64,000 nt of DNA, taken from contig JAKJHU010000030.1 of NCBI GenBank assembly GCA_022316685.1, forward strand, positions 5,277,058-5,341,057, written 5' to 3'. The notes beneath the pieces are model-generated. The model saw only the letters and a list, made by a program, of their open reading frames with translations. It did not search any database and had not been told where the DNA came from. Made by a program: the position numbers and the translations under genes. The DNA comes from Progne subis subis. Lineage: Eukaryota; Chordata; Aves; Passeriformes; Hirundinidae. Below, one piece after another: positions 47,625-60,783 of this stretch; the stretch's first letter is position 1, and every line of letters begins with the position of its first letter.

Positions 47625-50600
47625 CTTTTGTTTCTTTTCTTTTTAAAAGAGCTAGATCTTCCCCCTTATAAATATTCATATTTTCCTCACTACTAGAAAT
47701 GATCCTGAGGCTCAAATTTTGCATCTTATTAGTGAAGCTGTTAGTCTTAGTGTAGTTAATGACCATAACTGGGCTAATGGAGCATGTACCTAAAATACTT
47801 CTTGCTCTCCCTTGGAACTAAAAAGGCCATTTTGGAAGTTTTTGATTTATCAAGAAAGGCTTCTCAGGTATTCCCTGGATAATGGCTGGCTGCAGAGGAG
47901 GCTTTAGATTGCTCACACAATTGTGTCTTGATATCAGAATCCAGACTGTGAGAGAAAGAGAACAAACAAAAAAAATTGACTGGTAAGTATCTTTGAGATG
48001 ACCGGCACACTGTTATGAACTTACGAGAAATAAATCAGAACATTTAAAATAATCAACCAGAATGCAAGGACTTCTTAACAAAACAGATGCACACTTTGAG
48101 GCTCAGATATTCACTCTCCCAGCCACTACCTCATCTGAATGAGTGAGGGTATTTGGATTTTGTTTTTGTTACTGTTAATATGATATAATTACCTACTGAA
48201 GTTCACTTATCTGAGGCTTTTATTTATCATGGATTCACAGAGTGATTTTCTTCTTTAGAAACAGAAACTATCAACCAGTCAGACAATACCAGAGATAAAG
48301 AGCATATGACCAAAAATGTGAAACACAGAAAAAAAAAATCAGTAAAAAAGCCCTCCTACTTGCCAAAAGTCTTCTTACCTGCTGTTATCAAAACCCTGGC
48401 TTCTAAGATTTTGTTTAGCAGCACAATGGACTAATTACAAATGGCTTTGGTAGCACATACATTGTTCACATTAATGGGCATAGGATAAGAATTAAAAAAA
48501 CACTGCTAAATTAATTTCCTTCCCAAGATGAAATGAGAAGTTGCTCAGGGGACCAGGTGATACAGAGAATTAACAGACCTTTGAACAAAGGAGAAAACAG
48601 AGCAAGAAAATAAAAAAATCAAAGGGTCTAAGTATTCATCAGCTACCTTAATTTAAGTATGAAACCAAAGAGCGGTGACAGCAGACACAAAGCGTTGCAC
48701 AGGGCTCATGGGTGTCTACTTAACACAGAGAGAGCAGTCCCTGGTTGGGAATGGTTCCTCTGGGCAGAGCCAGGTTTGGTCCAGAGCCTGGTTGGGGTGC
48801 TGGTGCTTAGGAAATGGGATGGGGAGATGAACAGGCAGTATCTGAGTTAACTTGTGCTTCTTTTAGGCTGCACCCTTCCCCACATTCCCTAGTGCTGCCA
48901 TCCATGGCAAGCAAGCAGAAGGGATTGCCTCCATCCCCCAGAACACATCCCATCCCACCCGGCTGATGTCCATTCCACAGGGGGCTCCTAGGGTGGGTGA
49001 AACTCACTGCTTAAAGACCAGTCTGGTAAGTAAGAGACAGTACAGATTTAGGGGTCTCTTACCAGATCCATAAGAGTCAACTGTGTTGGCTTTGAGCCCA
49101 TGATGACAAGGCAAGGAAGGCCCCTGTTCTTTCCCACCTTATATCCAGCTGCAGGGCTGGCACCTGGAAAAGAAAATACGCCTTGTGCTTATAGGATCTC
49201 TCAAAGGAACTAGCTTTTCTTAGAATGAGGGAAGCCATTCATATCAGGTGCAAAAGTAGAAGCAAACTTCAGCCTTGGCATGCAGAGTCACCCTTTACCA
49301 ACACACCTCTCTGAAGTGAGAATACATCTGAGATCTTGCTTTTGGTGTTGGTCCCTTGAAAGCACAAGAATGTCCTTACTCTCTTGTGCTTTTCCTACAG
49401 GAGCTTCTGTGTGGCCTCGTGCCCTCTTTTTTGACCACAAACGGTTTGGACACAAGATGCATCATTTGATCTTATACCCTGGTGGCTTCTGGTGATATCA
49501 ATCACAACCACAGAGGGATTGGGGAACCTTCACCCCCAGGACTGGGAGCCTACCCTTCCCTTTCATATACATGGGTGGCTGTGTTGTGTACATTCTGTAT
49601 TTTCCATTATTCCTGTATGTTGAGGCATAGGAAATGCACATGGCCTCAGGGAAATTGGAAATCCCCTTTGACCCTCAGCACAGGACAGGTTCCCAACATT
49701 TTGTGTTGTCTCCTGGGTACCCTAGATGGGAATCCCATTTTCCAAGCACTCCTGCTCTGTTCTTTCCTGGAGGCAAAGCCTAGGAGAGGCTGGCTTGGTG
49801 GAAGTGCTGGAAGTGCTCCTCTGGGGGAGCAGGACCCTCTCTTGTCTATCAAGCAAACTGAGAACAAAGGAGGTGAAGGATGGGGCCATTTGCTATTAGA
49901 AAATGCCAGGAGGGGAAGAACTAGCATTCCCTCCATACTGATTTCCCATGGGTATTGCAAGACAGACTGACTCTCTTCTAGATTTTTGGCTTCTCTGGCT
50001 CATTCTGCTGCATTTGATCTATAGCTTAAGCTCTGTGCTTCACATAAGTAAGGGGAAACAAGCCCCAAACAAGGGAGCAGAGGGAATAGTGGTCAGAAAT
50101 TGCATGTTTCCCTACCTTGAAGGCACCCTTAAAAATTTCCACACCTAAATATTTTTTTGGCCCTGCCTCTCTCGTTCTCTCTTGAGTATTTATTTATGTA
50201 AGAAGGACGACAATATTTTACAGAAGAGCTTATTGGCTTAGAGGCAACTGGATGCTGCATGAGGAAAGGCACTCATCTCAGCTTGATACCTCAAAATGCT
50301 TCTGCTTTATTTATGCTTGTTGCATAAAACATGCACAAAATTGGTCAGAAAAGAAGCATGAGCTAACGAACAATTCAAGAAGTTGCCACAGTCACAAAGA
50401 CTAAATATTTAATTGATTTGTTGTTTATGCAAGATGTGAACACAAACCCCAGTTCTGCTCACCTGAGAAGGAATGAACTGAGGTGTACTGCTGAAGCCAG
50501 ATGACAAGTGGCATGGAGACTTGTTCAGCTGCCACCCATGGCTCAGGATAACCCAGCTTTCACCCCAACCTGGAAGAAAATGAATGATCTACTTTTTACA

Positions 50601-53600
50601 AGAAAAAATTCCGAAGTCTTTAAGTGTTACTGAAAAACATTTTTTTAAACACCACCCACATTGCCTTCATTTCTTGGCAAGTCTCAAAGTAAGAGCCATA
50701 CCAAAGCAAAGTTTAACAATCCAAATTTAGATTTTCTAATGCCTCTGCCCTCACTTCAGTATTTGTGGGCACTTTGCTGAAGTGCATTTGCTTCACAATG
50801 TGCTTCAGTTGTTCCTTAAGGGGGTAAGAGCCATCCCTCAAATGTACTGCTGAGTCTTTACAAAAAATGCAGCTGATGTAGCTGGAGAGTGGTTGGTTGG
50901 TTGGTGATGGTTGGGTGAGAAAAATCAAGGTTGGTCACAGCTGCCTTTTGGCTTCAGCCTGCAGCCCTGCTCCAAACCCTCCCCTGCTCTGCAAGCACAA
51001 GGGGCTCCATTCACTGCCCATGTAACGTCACTGATGACAGATAAATCAGCTCAGCTTCTGCTAAAAAGAGCATTAACCATTTTTCACCTTGCAATTCCAA
51101 GAGAAAGAAAGGAAAAAATGTATTGGGCTCCCCAGACACCACACACAACTCAGTCTCACTTTGTCTGGAAACAATACAAAATTCACATGCAAAGCATAAG
51201 GAAGACAAAAAGGGCCCTGTCAGCCCCTACAAACTCACAGCAGCGGGTTCCCCTCTGAGCCTATATAAACACCATATCCACTGCTGGCTCTGAGAAGTCC
51301 TGGGGACAGCTATGGCTGGATAAGAACTACTGGGTCAGAAGATAATCCAGGAGAGTGAGACAAGATGGTGTGTCAGACAAAGGCCAGCACAGTCCTCGCA
51401 ACAATCCACCACACGGCACAGTGCGCACTGCGAGGAGCTTTGCTGAGCTGCTGAAGGCAAAACATGGACAAAAGATTAATTGAGCCCTAAATAATAGCTC
51501 TCAGTGGAGAGCCAAACCTCTGTGCCTTGAAGAGCAATGCACTTGAGTGTGTCAGATTCCTGACAAATGCCAGTAATGCTCAGAGAAGCAGAAGGTGAGC
51601 AGAATTTGCTACCCTTTAGGAGAAAAAAATAGGTATTTAAACAGTATGGTTTAAAAGGCAAATACTCAAAAAAAGAGATGGTACCTATGATGTGCAATGA
51701 GTACTTAAGTACGTGTTGTACTCACCTAACAACAGCAGAGCCAAAACCCAAACAAAGCTACCCCTCAAGGCTCTGAGCCTGTCCCTGTCAGGTTTAGCTT
51801 TGCCAAGATGCTGTGCAGGACCTGGAGAAGAGGCTCTCCCTACCAGAACCATGCCTTAACATCCCACAGCTCATGGGCTGCAAAGGTAGAAGGAATCATT
51901 TCTACTGCTGCAGAGACATTATTTCAGACCTCTCCATGGGTCCAGCACTTTGTTTTGAAGAGCTACACTACAAAGGCTCCAAGACTGTAATCCCTGAATG
52001 TATTAAAAACAGGACTATCCTGTGGCACGGATAAAGAGGAGGGAAATCTCCAAGGAAAAGCTGGATTAAGACCCTCCTACCTATAGCATCTCCTACCCAA
52101 ATTCTGCATCGCTGTTGTGGGACACAGAATGAGCAAAACTAACCCATGCATACCCCACCTTTCTGGACAATTTGCCATTTACTTCATCCAAATTTGCAAG
52201 CTCTGCCAGCAGTGTTTCCCAGCCTGAGTGGTCAGCAGAGATTCCCTGCTGTGTCTGTGCATCACAAGTCCTCACTCCCCCAAACCTTTCCCAGCTAGTC
52301 CTGTTAGATGCACAGGATTTACATTTTGCTAGGGGCCCGCTGTGTTTACGCTTTCCAAGTGGCTAATAAGTTTATGGCAGGTTGTTGGGAGCCTCAAGTG
52401 TCAGAGAGATGTAAGAGCCAAATATCACAGTGGGCAGGACAACACTTTGAAGTCGACCAGTGCTGACCAAAGCCTTCTTTCTGAAGATGATGCATTTTGC
52501 CTTTGGTGTTGGTCCCACGTGAAGTGGGAACTGTCAACCTTCTAAACTTTTTGAAGAGTTTTTGAACTCCTGATCTTCTCCTACAAACATAACTTACTTT
52601 TTAAGTGCGACTGAGATCAAAAAGATAAAGCTCTTGAATCTTGCAATAGCAGTTTTATTGCTAGGAGAGTCTCCAAAACTGCGTAGTTTCTCAGCTGATT
52701 TTGAACTCAGAGGAGTTCTCATCTGATTTTGATGAAATTTACTAAATTATTCAGCATGAACTTAGCACATGCCCCTCTTCCCCCACAAAGACGCAATAAA
52801 ATATTTAAATAATTTCTGCTATGACCAGAGGACCAAAATACATAATCTTATGATGATCGTTGATCAAATTATGCAGTTTGTAGAGGCATAATTCCTTAAA
52901 TTTGAAGATAATTTTTGCAAGCTTATATTGAGAAAACATGAGAGTGAGAGTAGACCTACAAATATATCCATGCTAAAATGAGTTCCCAGAGACTTTGCAG
53001 TGCCTTTTCCATAAATCTTAGTAAATCTCTGACACTGCATTCTTTGAAGTATTTTTTTACTAAAATAAAAAATGAAAATCCATGTGCTTCCTTCTATGAT
53101 GAATTATTCAGCTCCTACAGAAAAAGAGACAAAAGGAGGAAAGAAGAAAAAAGCTGGGAAGCACATAAATATCACTCACAAAATGCAAGAATAAATCTCA
53201 TAACTTTTGGAATTTCTGTGGAAATATATTTAAATGTTCTTTTCAACACAGGAAGCGTGGCCTCTGTTCACATGAAATGAATGTGCATAAAAGATACTGA
53301 AGGTTCTTGTGCAGCTGCAGTGCAGCAAGCTGCAGCCATCCATCATGCAGTTGCTGCCCAGGGGGAACTGCCCTTTTATCCTAATTGTGTACAGGGTTGT
53401 TCAGCTGTCACATGTGACTCTGATAGTTGTTTCTGTAGTTTTGCCCACATTTTGTATGCAGACTTTTGTAAATGGACCTCTGGTCTTAATTTCTCTGATC
53501 CGCTCTCTTTTAACAAGGAACAGTGTATTTGCAAGAGGGGAACTGTGCTCTCAAAGTTCATCCAGGCATGGTTCATCTTTGGCACTATCAGAAGGAAAAA

Positions 53601-56600
53601 TCTAATCTGATACTAAGTTCTGTGAAGTTAAACACCTTTTGTTTTCAGCAGTTGATAAATAAAACAGGCACATTCATATTTTGCGGTGCTGATACTGATA
53701 ACTTGGATGCTTTTCTCCTCAGCTGTAATGTCCCAAATTGTTTCTAATGATCATCACTTTAAAGGTCAGCATTATACACCTCCCTTGGTACAAATAGATT
53801 TTATGTAGAGATTGATGCTTTCTTTTTACTATTATTACCAAGTTTAATTCAAATATAGCAGGAACACAGCAGGAAAATGCACTACTCTAAATACCACTCC
53901 CGTTGCAGAGCAAAATAAGAAATTCAGCTTAACTTTCGATTAAAGCAGATGAGAAAGAGCAGTCAGTATATGAACATTAATATGTTTGAAGCTCGACAGA
54001 GTGTCTGTAGATGACAGCTGTATTCTGTTTATAAGGCACTGCTGGATGGGAGCGTTTTGCTGTGGAGTAAGCACACCCCTGAGGCTCAGTGGTGGCGGGG
54101 ACACACTTGGTCCTGCCTCTTTGACCACTGCTGCTCTGGAGCAGCTGCCTGACAAGAGGAATGGGGTTGGAGGTGCACTGAGGTCATATGAACCACAGTT
54201 AGTTACCTCTGCTCCTTCCTCTGGAGCAGAGGCACAGGCAGAGTCCCTCTGCTCACAGACATCATGTTGTGAGCTCCCAAGGGCAGAGGGCTGCTGCTCT
54301 TCTGGACTGCTGAGTGCTTGGCACCATCACGTGCAGTCCACCTGCAGCCTGTCCCTCCATTTCCAGCTTAAAAAGTTCAGTCAGACATGAAAAAGTTGGT
54401 CAGACATGAAATTCAACTTTCAGTGGGTTCAGAAACTGTATTTTTCTAGTTTGTCAGAATTGCTTGGTCCTAACTAAAATCCACAAAACAATCCCCAAAA
54501 TTATGTGCCTTGGTGTGATGCAGGAGGAGTTCAGACCGAGAGGAGCCTCGCAGTTCTTGCCCAAAGCTGGCCTAGCCTCTGACACTCTGGACTGAAAACA
54601 TGGCAAGAGGCCAGATGGTATTTTGTGAAGACATGCAAGTCCTTGGGAGATGAGATAAACAACCTTTTATAATAGATTCAAAAACAGCTTCCCTGAAGAA
54701 GTGACAAAGAGAGTCCTCGTTTTGAAGAGTGGGGTATAAAAGATAACTTCTTGGAGGTCCATGTCACTCACATTGATGAGAGGAAGATAAATACAGCTGC
54801 AGAAATGGCTGCTGTACTCCAGCCCATCAGATTGGCTGCGGAAACTGCACAGCCTCCCTTCCATCGTCTCAGAGATGATGTTTACAAGGAATAAAATACA
54901 TAATTAGGCAAGCAGTTGGCAAAAGACGTAATTTATCATATTAAGCAATTAAGCAGCACTGGACCTATTTGGCTGCAGCTCTGAAAAATCCACATAATGA
55001 AACAGTGGCACTTGACATTAAAGTTGAACTTTCCATAAGCCTAATTTTGACTGCCATTCACAGAGAGAAACTTTTTTTGGCCCAGTCGAGTTGGGAATGT
55101 GGGCAGCACAGACACAGACCCTGGCTGTTTGTCTCCACAAGCTGCCATGGCTGCAGCAGGGCTGCGCCAGCCTGGAGCAAGCGCCAGGGCACCAGCGAGG
55201 GCTGGGAGCAGGAGCAAAGCAGCCTGTTCCCATGCTGTGCTTGGAGAGCTGTGCCACCAGCATGACGACGATTTTCAGGGACTGGGAAGGTCCCTGTGCT
55301 ATCACCACTTCCCTGCTATGGGGCATTCCCTTCCCAGAGTCATTCCCTGCAGGTTTGCCTCCTCACAAGCCTCTCTGCACACGGGGTGCTGGTGTGGATA
55401 CTCCTGGGGTCTGACTCCGTGGCAGTGCAGGGAAGAGGGAAGGGTAGACAGTGGTCTCTGCTTGCCAGCAGCTCTGGTGGGGTGGATTGGCTCTGGTTCA
55501 GCAAAAGCCACCCCAAAACTGCTCAGCTATTCTTTATCGCCACACACCGCTACAGGGTCATCATGTTTTTATCTACAGAGGCAATCTGATCCCACCTTAA
55601 ATGGGCCTGAAACTACCTCCTAGTTTGGGGAGAGAGAAGGACACTAGCTAGGAAAATGAAGCACCCAAGGCATCATAGTAATGCACTTGTTTGCTTTCTA
55701 TTTTTGTTCTTTAAGTGAACATCAGCATTTAACTTTAATGGAGCCATTTTACATCTCTCTGTAATCCTTCATGATTTTGGAGCATAGAAAGAAAGCAAAG
55801 CCCAACCACAAAGTTGCATGCTCATCATTCATGAACTTAGGAGTGCTGCCAACGATTTCCCTTTTAAAAGATACCAGCTTTGATGATTAACATCTTCTAG
55901 TTAAAAAAAATTATCCATTAAATGTAACTTTCTTATCACCTGTGCTGTTTAATTCCATCCAGTTTAATTGACTGAAGCAGGTGAGTTACTTTTGCTCTCT
56001 GCCTCCCTACACCAACATAACAGTTCTTTCTTTGTAGTCTGCAATGTTGCAAACTAAACAGTTCATGCCTGGAATAGTTAAATATTTGAGAAGCCTATTG
56101 TACAAAAGAGAGCTAGAAAATCTTAATAAAAACAAAATGTGTCATTATTTTAATCAATAACTAGCTAGTAATGGCAGCAATTTTTAAAAGCTAGTGTTTA
56201 TTTCAAGAGTCTGACTTGAGCTGCTGTAATGGGCTTTCAATTACAGGAGCTTTCTATCAGTCTTAACTCCACAATCGCTCTTCACGTTCCCTGGTCATTA
56301 CTCCTAAGATGAAATGCTGAGGAGATGGGGGATCCTCTGTGTTTTGCCTGCAGCAGGTACCCATTATCCATACTGTTATTACCCCTACATACACAGCCAG
56401 AAAGAATTTTTTTGTGCTGTCAGGAATCTGCACATTAAAACATGCTCAGTGCAGAACGAGAGTTAATGAGCTGCCTCTTTTGTGCAATTTTATCAGAGAT
56501 CAACAGACCTGGGTAAATGAAAGGCCTTTATGTAACTGAAGGAAGTAATGGAAAAATTCAGATTTTGTGAAATATCATGAAATTGGGTTTTTTAAACAAC

Positions 56601-56891
56601 ACTTCTACTGTTTGGGTTTTCTCTTCCAGCCCTTTTAGAGCTGTGTAGCCAACATAAAACCTCAATTTTTGTCTTCATTTCTATTTTTTTCCCCTTAAAA
56701 AAAGGAAGAAAATGAAGCCCACTCCAGAAAAATATAACCTGCAGTTATCATATTTGCCTGCAGATTCTTTCTCAAAGCTCTCCTTGCTGAATGTTTCCAA
56801 AACATGGCACGTATAGTCACTGATACACCTAAAGTAAACTTGCTACTTGCTATTCCTAGTGTTAAGAACCTGTTGTCACCACTCTTTCCAG
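47623..56891. other. Unassigned non-coding sequence
   Basis: Nothing recognisable apart from a short GGTT-rich run at about 50,889-50,916. Open frames reach 174 codons (55,099-55,623) but overlap several others in a GC-richer patch and match no family I know. Confidence 0.5.
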
Positions 56892-57061
56892 GACAGATAT
56901 AGCTCTGCTGACCAGCATGTCAGATGTCTGACCAACAGGCTGTTTCTCAGGGTGGAAGTGCCATTGCTTATGGAAATGCAGTATGAGCCAACCACTCTGG
57001 GACTGCTTAATCCATGTCTTAAAATTACATCTTGCACTATTTTGCGTCTCTGTGCACCAAG
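56892..57061 (+). other. Candidate internal exon (speculative)
   Basis: A pyrimidine-rich stretch ending in TTTCCAG precedes it and CCAAG|GTAAGT, a perfect donor consensus, follows it. The 170 bp between has one open frame that starts at the first base (DRYSSADQHVRCLTNR...). Length is typical for an internal exon. I recognise no protein, and the minus strand is open too, so a non-coding exon or chance is equally likely. Confidence 0.2.
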
Positions 57062-60000
57062 GTAAGTTTCTCACATGTCCCTTTCCTTGGGTGCTCAAGG
57101 ACAAGAAGAGGAGGGATGGATGGTGGGGGGATGCTCCCAATGTTCACCCAGTGATGCTGGGTGCTTGGCAGGGCTCCTGGGAGCCATCAGAGCCAAGGTT
57201 GTGTTCACACTGTGGGAGGATGCTGGAGAAAGCCATGAAAGGGAGAAACAGGTCCCACTGGGGTGTCAAAATTCAACTGATTTTATTGCAGCAAGTGTTA
57301 CCTTTTTAAAAAAAATAAAATAAAATAATGATTCTGAAATATTTCTATAGCTCTGAGAGAGCTCAAAGGCTCTTCTCATAACAAATCTGATGCAGTGCTC
57401 ACAAAAGTGCTGATTTATAGGCTAAAAGGTTATGTTATCTAGCTTGGGGCACTTAGACCTCCATGCATGCACTTATTCCAGGAAAGAGAAGTCAAGGCTC
57501 AACCTGAGAACAATCATGTTTATGCACTTACTTGATCATAAAAGACTCAAAAAACATCTCTTCTTTGGAAAAATATGACCTCATTTTGCTCCTTGTGTCT
57601 TACAAATTGACTCCTCCTTACAGCAAGCCTGGAATCTGATGAAGACCGTCTTCTTGTAACTGTGAGAAACCCTTTCCTCCATGTGTCTCCTTGCAGTAGG
57701 CAAATCTGTTGCCTGAGATGTGAGACTAAATAAAAGCTCTAGGCTGGTGCCACTGAAAGGATGTGCAGTTTACAGCATGGATGTTTTTCTGCCTTGGCTG
57801 TCTGTGCCAGCTTCTGGAATGTAAGATGCACAAAAAGGAGGAATTTGTCCACTAGCAGAGGGTCCCAAAAAGCAGGCACGGAGCCTTCAGACACCCTGAT
57901 GCTTGCCTGCATCTAGTCAACACAGTGATATCTCTACACATCTATCTCCCTGTGTTTCCTGAACATATGTAACCCTGCAGGCAAACCCACACCATGCTGT
58001 GGCTAAAAAATGAGGTTATCACCTGCAAGCCCACGTTCAAGGGCACTGTGAGAGCTCTGGTCTCTCAGAGCCACACAGGCAAATGCCTACTGCTTGCAAT
58101 TAGTTTTTTTCCTCATGACCATCTCCAAAAACTTACCCCTGAAATAAAACCCCAACTTGTTCTCCAGCAAATGCCTCCCAGGCCCAAACAGGTCTTTCAC
58201 GCCTGCTGGCGTAGCTGGTGTAACTCCAGGGATTTATGCAGAGTAAACCACAGATCTGAATCAACTCTCCTGTGTCTCAGCAAGTTCTCATTCCTAACCA
58301 GCCTAACCCACCTTTCACTGCACACATGGCCAATGCCTCTGCTCCTCTGTGCTGTCAAGTCTACACTTCACTGGAGTTTATCACAGCACCAAGATCACAA
58401 AACCCTGCAGCTCCGTGCAGTTGTACCGGGATCCCCCCTGGCCTGGCCTGGCCTCCACGATCCCCCTGCCCTGCACAACAATTCCAGCTCCTTTTTTCCT
58501 TCATCATAACCTTTCGCTTCTATTTTGCTCTTTCTTCAGGGATCCCTACCCTTCCCATTGAAGCCATACACACTTTTCTGCCCTAACCAACCTGAATGTC
58601 ACTGCTTCTTTCCCACCCATCCCAGTGTGCGTGCTGGAGATGTGGTTCAGGGGTCTTATTTGGGAAAACACTCACATGAACCTGCGCATTATTTCCACAC
58701 TCATGGGAGCCCATTTCATCCTAAAGCATGACCATCATGAACAGTTAATTAGGGTCAGTGTGTATCTAAAAGTTGGAAACCTCTTTTTCTTGCACAGTGG
58801 CAGAACGTGTGTCCCTTATTTCAGTTCCCTGCCATGGTCCTTGTCCATTTGCAGATTTCTAGCTCTGTGCTCCCCACATGTTAGTGATTATCTCTGCTGT
58901 TACACCCAAACTAACAATTTCACTATTAAGGCTGAGATTTATGGGTTTGAGCAGTGAACCTGGGTGCACCAGCAAATATATTTGCTAACCAAGCCCTCTT
59001 AGTTATTTGCTTAAAACCAGAAAATCAGACACATAATAAAGTAGTTAATTAACATTTGAAACGTATTTTTATCTCCATCTGGCCTGAGGATTAGCCAATA
59101 AGCGTGGTCTTGCCAGGTTGTTTCCAGTACAATACAACGGATGATACGTCAAGCATATCCTTGGTGCAGCAATGTTTATTTATCTTATGAGACATACACA
59201 GAGTCTTGTTTCCCTGAACACAGAGGGCAAACAAACAGGAGCAGGTTCCTTGCTCAGCAGCCCAAGCCTGCCTTTCCAGGGAGCACTGTGCCCAGAAGAA
59301 GCTCTGTCTCTTGGCTTGCTCCCAGAGGCTGCTGCTGGATCTCTTACTACAGCCTTTCAGTGACTCCATAACAAATACATTCCTCTGGAAAGTTGGAGAG
59401 CTATTTTTAAACCCCCTCACACACAGCTGTAATCAATCCATCGCCTGGCCCCATGTTTGCCAGGACCTCTGGGGAAACCCTCCACCCACACAGCTTGGCT
59501 TCTGCTCAAGCCTCCTAGCCACGGCCAGGTGCTATTCTCTGATTACACGGAGGTGTGTTAATTATGGCTATTACTTAGCCCACATGTGTGCCAAGATAAA
59601 TGCTTGCGGGGCTTTCAGCAGCACAAGAGATGAGGGGTGTGATGAACACCTTGCAGAGCGAGGTGCAGACAAGGCACCAGATGTCACACGCTCAGGTGGA
59701 TCTGTTCTCCCATAAGGGGCATCTGAGGACAGCTCAGGAATTCGCAGCAGATCTCCTGAAGTACATATCCATGTTCAGTTCTGTGGCACCTGGGCCATCA
59801 CACCGGTGGCCCAGCAGCTGCAGACAGCCAAGCAGGGGTCGCTTTCTGCCCCTCCCATTGTACCTACACCTGCCTTGATCTTTAGCCCTACGCTTACTTG
59901 CGCTGCTCTGCAGACCCATTGCATCACCCTTCAGGGCTGTCCAGCCAGGAACACACCTCTTTAGAGTCAGATGAGCCTGTGCTTGGTTTTATTTCTGCAA

Positions 60001-60433
60001 GTCACACAATGAGAAAGTCAACTGCAGCCTTTTATTTGATATTTTTAATGTTTAACAGACCAAATTAATACTTTGAAACAACTTCAGAGTCAAAAGTCCT
60101 GAAGGTCCCTGAGAAGACAAAGCGTTTAAGAAAATAACAAAGACTTTGGAGTCAGGATAAATCAGTAAGAAGATACTAAGAGACCACTGTAGACCTGCCT
60201 GGGGAAACTGCATCTCTCACACAGTGGAAGAAGGTGGGCAGGGGCTGCAGCATCTGCATTCCAAAGGGAAGCATTAAAGTCACTGACCTTTCCTCTGACT
60301 GCAACAACAATACCTGAATGTAAACATTCATGGAAAGAAATCATATCCGCAAGAAAGGAGGAGTTGTGGTCCTTTGGGATGGACCAATGAAATATACTCC
60401 CTCTTGCCACCCCCAGGCTCTAGCTAGCTCAGT
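57062..60433. other. Unassigned non-coding sequence
   Basis: No gene or repeat family recognised. A short AAAAT repeat lies at about 57,308-57,327 and three GGCCT units near 58,440. The open frame at 57,994-58,509 (171 codons, plus) overlaps two others and has no known domain. Confidence 0.5.
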
Positions 60434-60519
60434 TGTTCAGGGGTTTTAGGGAAATATATTTCATAGAGACAGAATAAAGGTTTCAAAAGAGCGCCTCTCA
60501 CCCCAGCTCCAGTCTAAGC

Positions 60520-60525
60520 TTTATT
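60520..60525 (-). terminator. Candidate LTR polyadenylation signal (AATAAA, minus)
   Basis: TTTATT on the plus strand is AATAAA on the minus strand, about 60 bp downstream of the TATA-like motif, matching a retroviral R region. Confidence 0.45.
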
Positions 60526-60612
60526 CTCGATGTGATGTTCCAGGAGCTCGAGAAGAGAGAGAGAGAACCAGGAAGAAACAGGGATATATCTAGTTTTGGG
60601 CCAAGGAAAGAT

Positions 60613-60629
60613 ATTGGCTCTGAGCCAAT
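60613..60629. promoter_or_regulatory. Opposed CCAAT boxes (perfect 8-bp inverted repeat)
   Basis: ATTGGCTC and GAGCCAAT are exact reverse complements around one T, placing two NF-Y-type CCAAT boxes head to head. They lie about 25-45 bp upstream of the TATA-like motif of the minus-strand LTR. Confidence 0.55.
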
Positions 60630-60783
60630 AGGGTCAGGAGTAGGTATGATAGGGAAAACTATATAGCACAGGCTTCAGGGGAACTCTGAGGGGAAAAACC
60701 ATTCCTTAGAGGAACACAACAGACCAAGGCTACAAAAGAGAATAACAATAACACAGTTACTTAAGGTGCTCATCCTTGGTACA

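Larger units (their letters stand above)
60434..60783 (-). mobile_element. Probable solo retroviral LTR, minus strand
   Basis: Read on the minus strand, the block has LTR architecture in the right order: two opposed CCAAT boxes (60,613-60,629), a TATA-like GATATATCC (about 60,582-60,591), an AATAAA signal (60,520-60,525) and a T-rich U5-like end. The spacing implies a short R of about 50 bases. The proposed ends give TGTACC...GAACA on the minus strand, but no convincing target-site duplication flanks them, so borders are approximate. The sequence also looked familiar as a songbird repeat, which is only recognition. No internal retroviral genes are adjacent. Confidence 0.5.
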
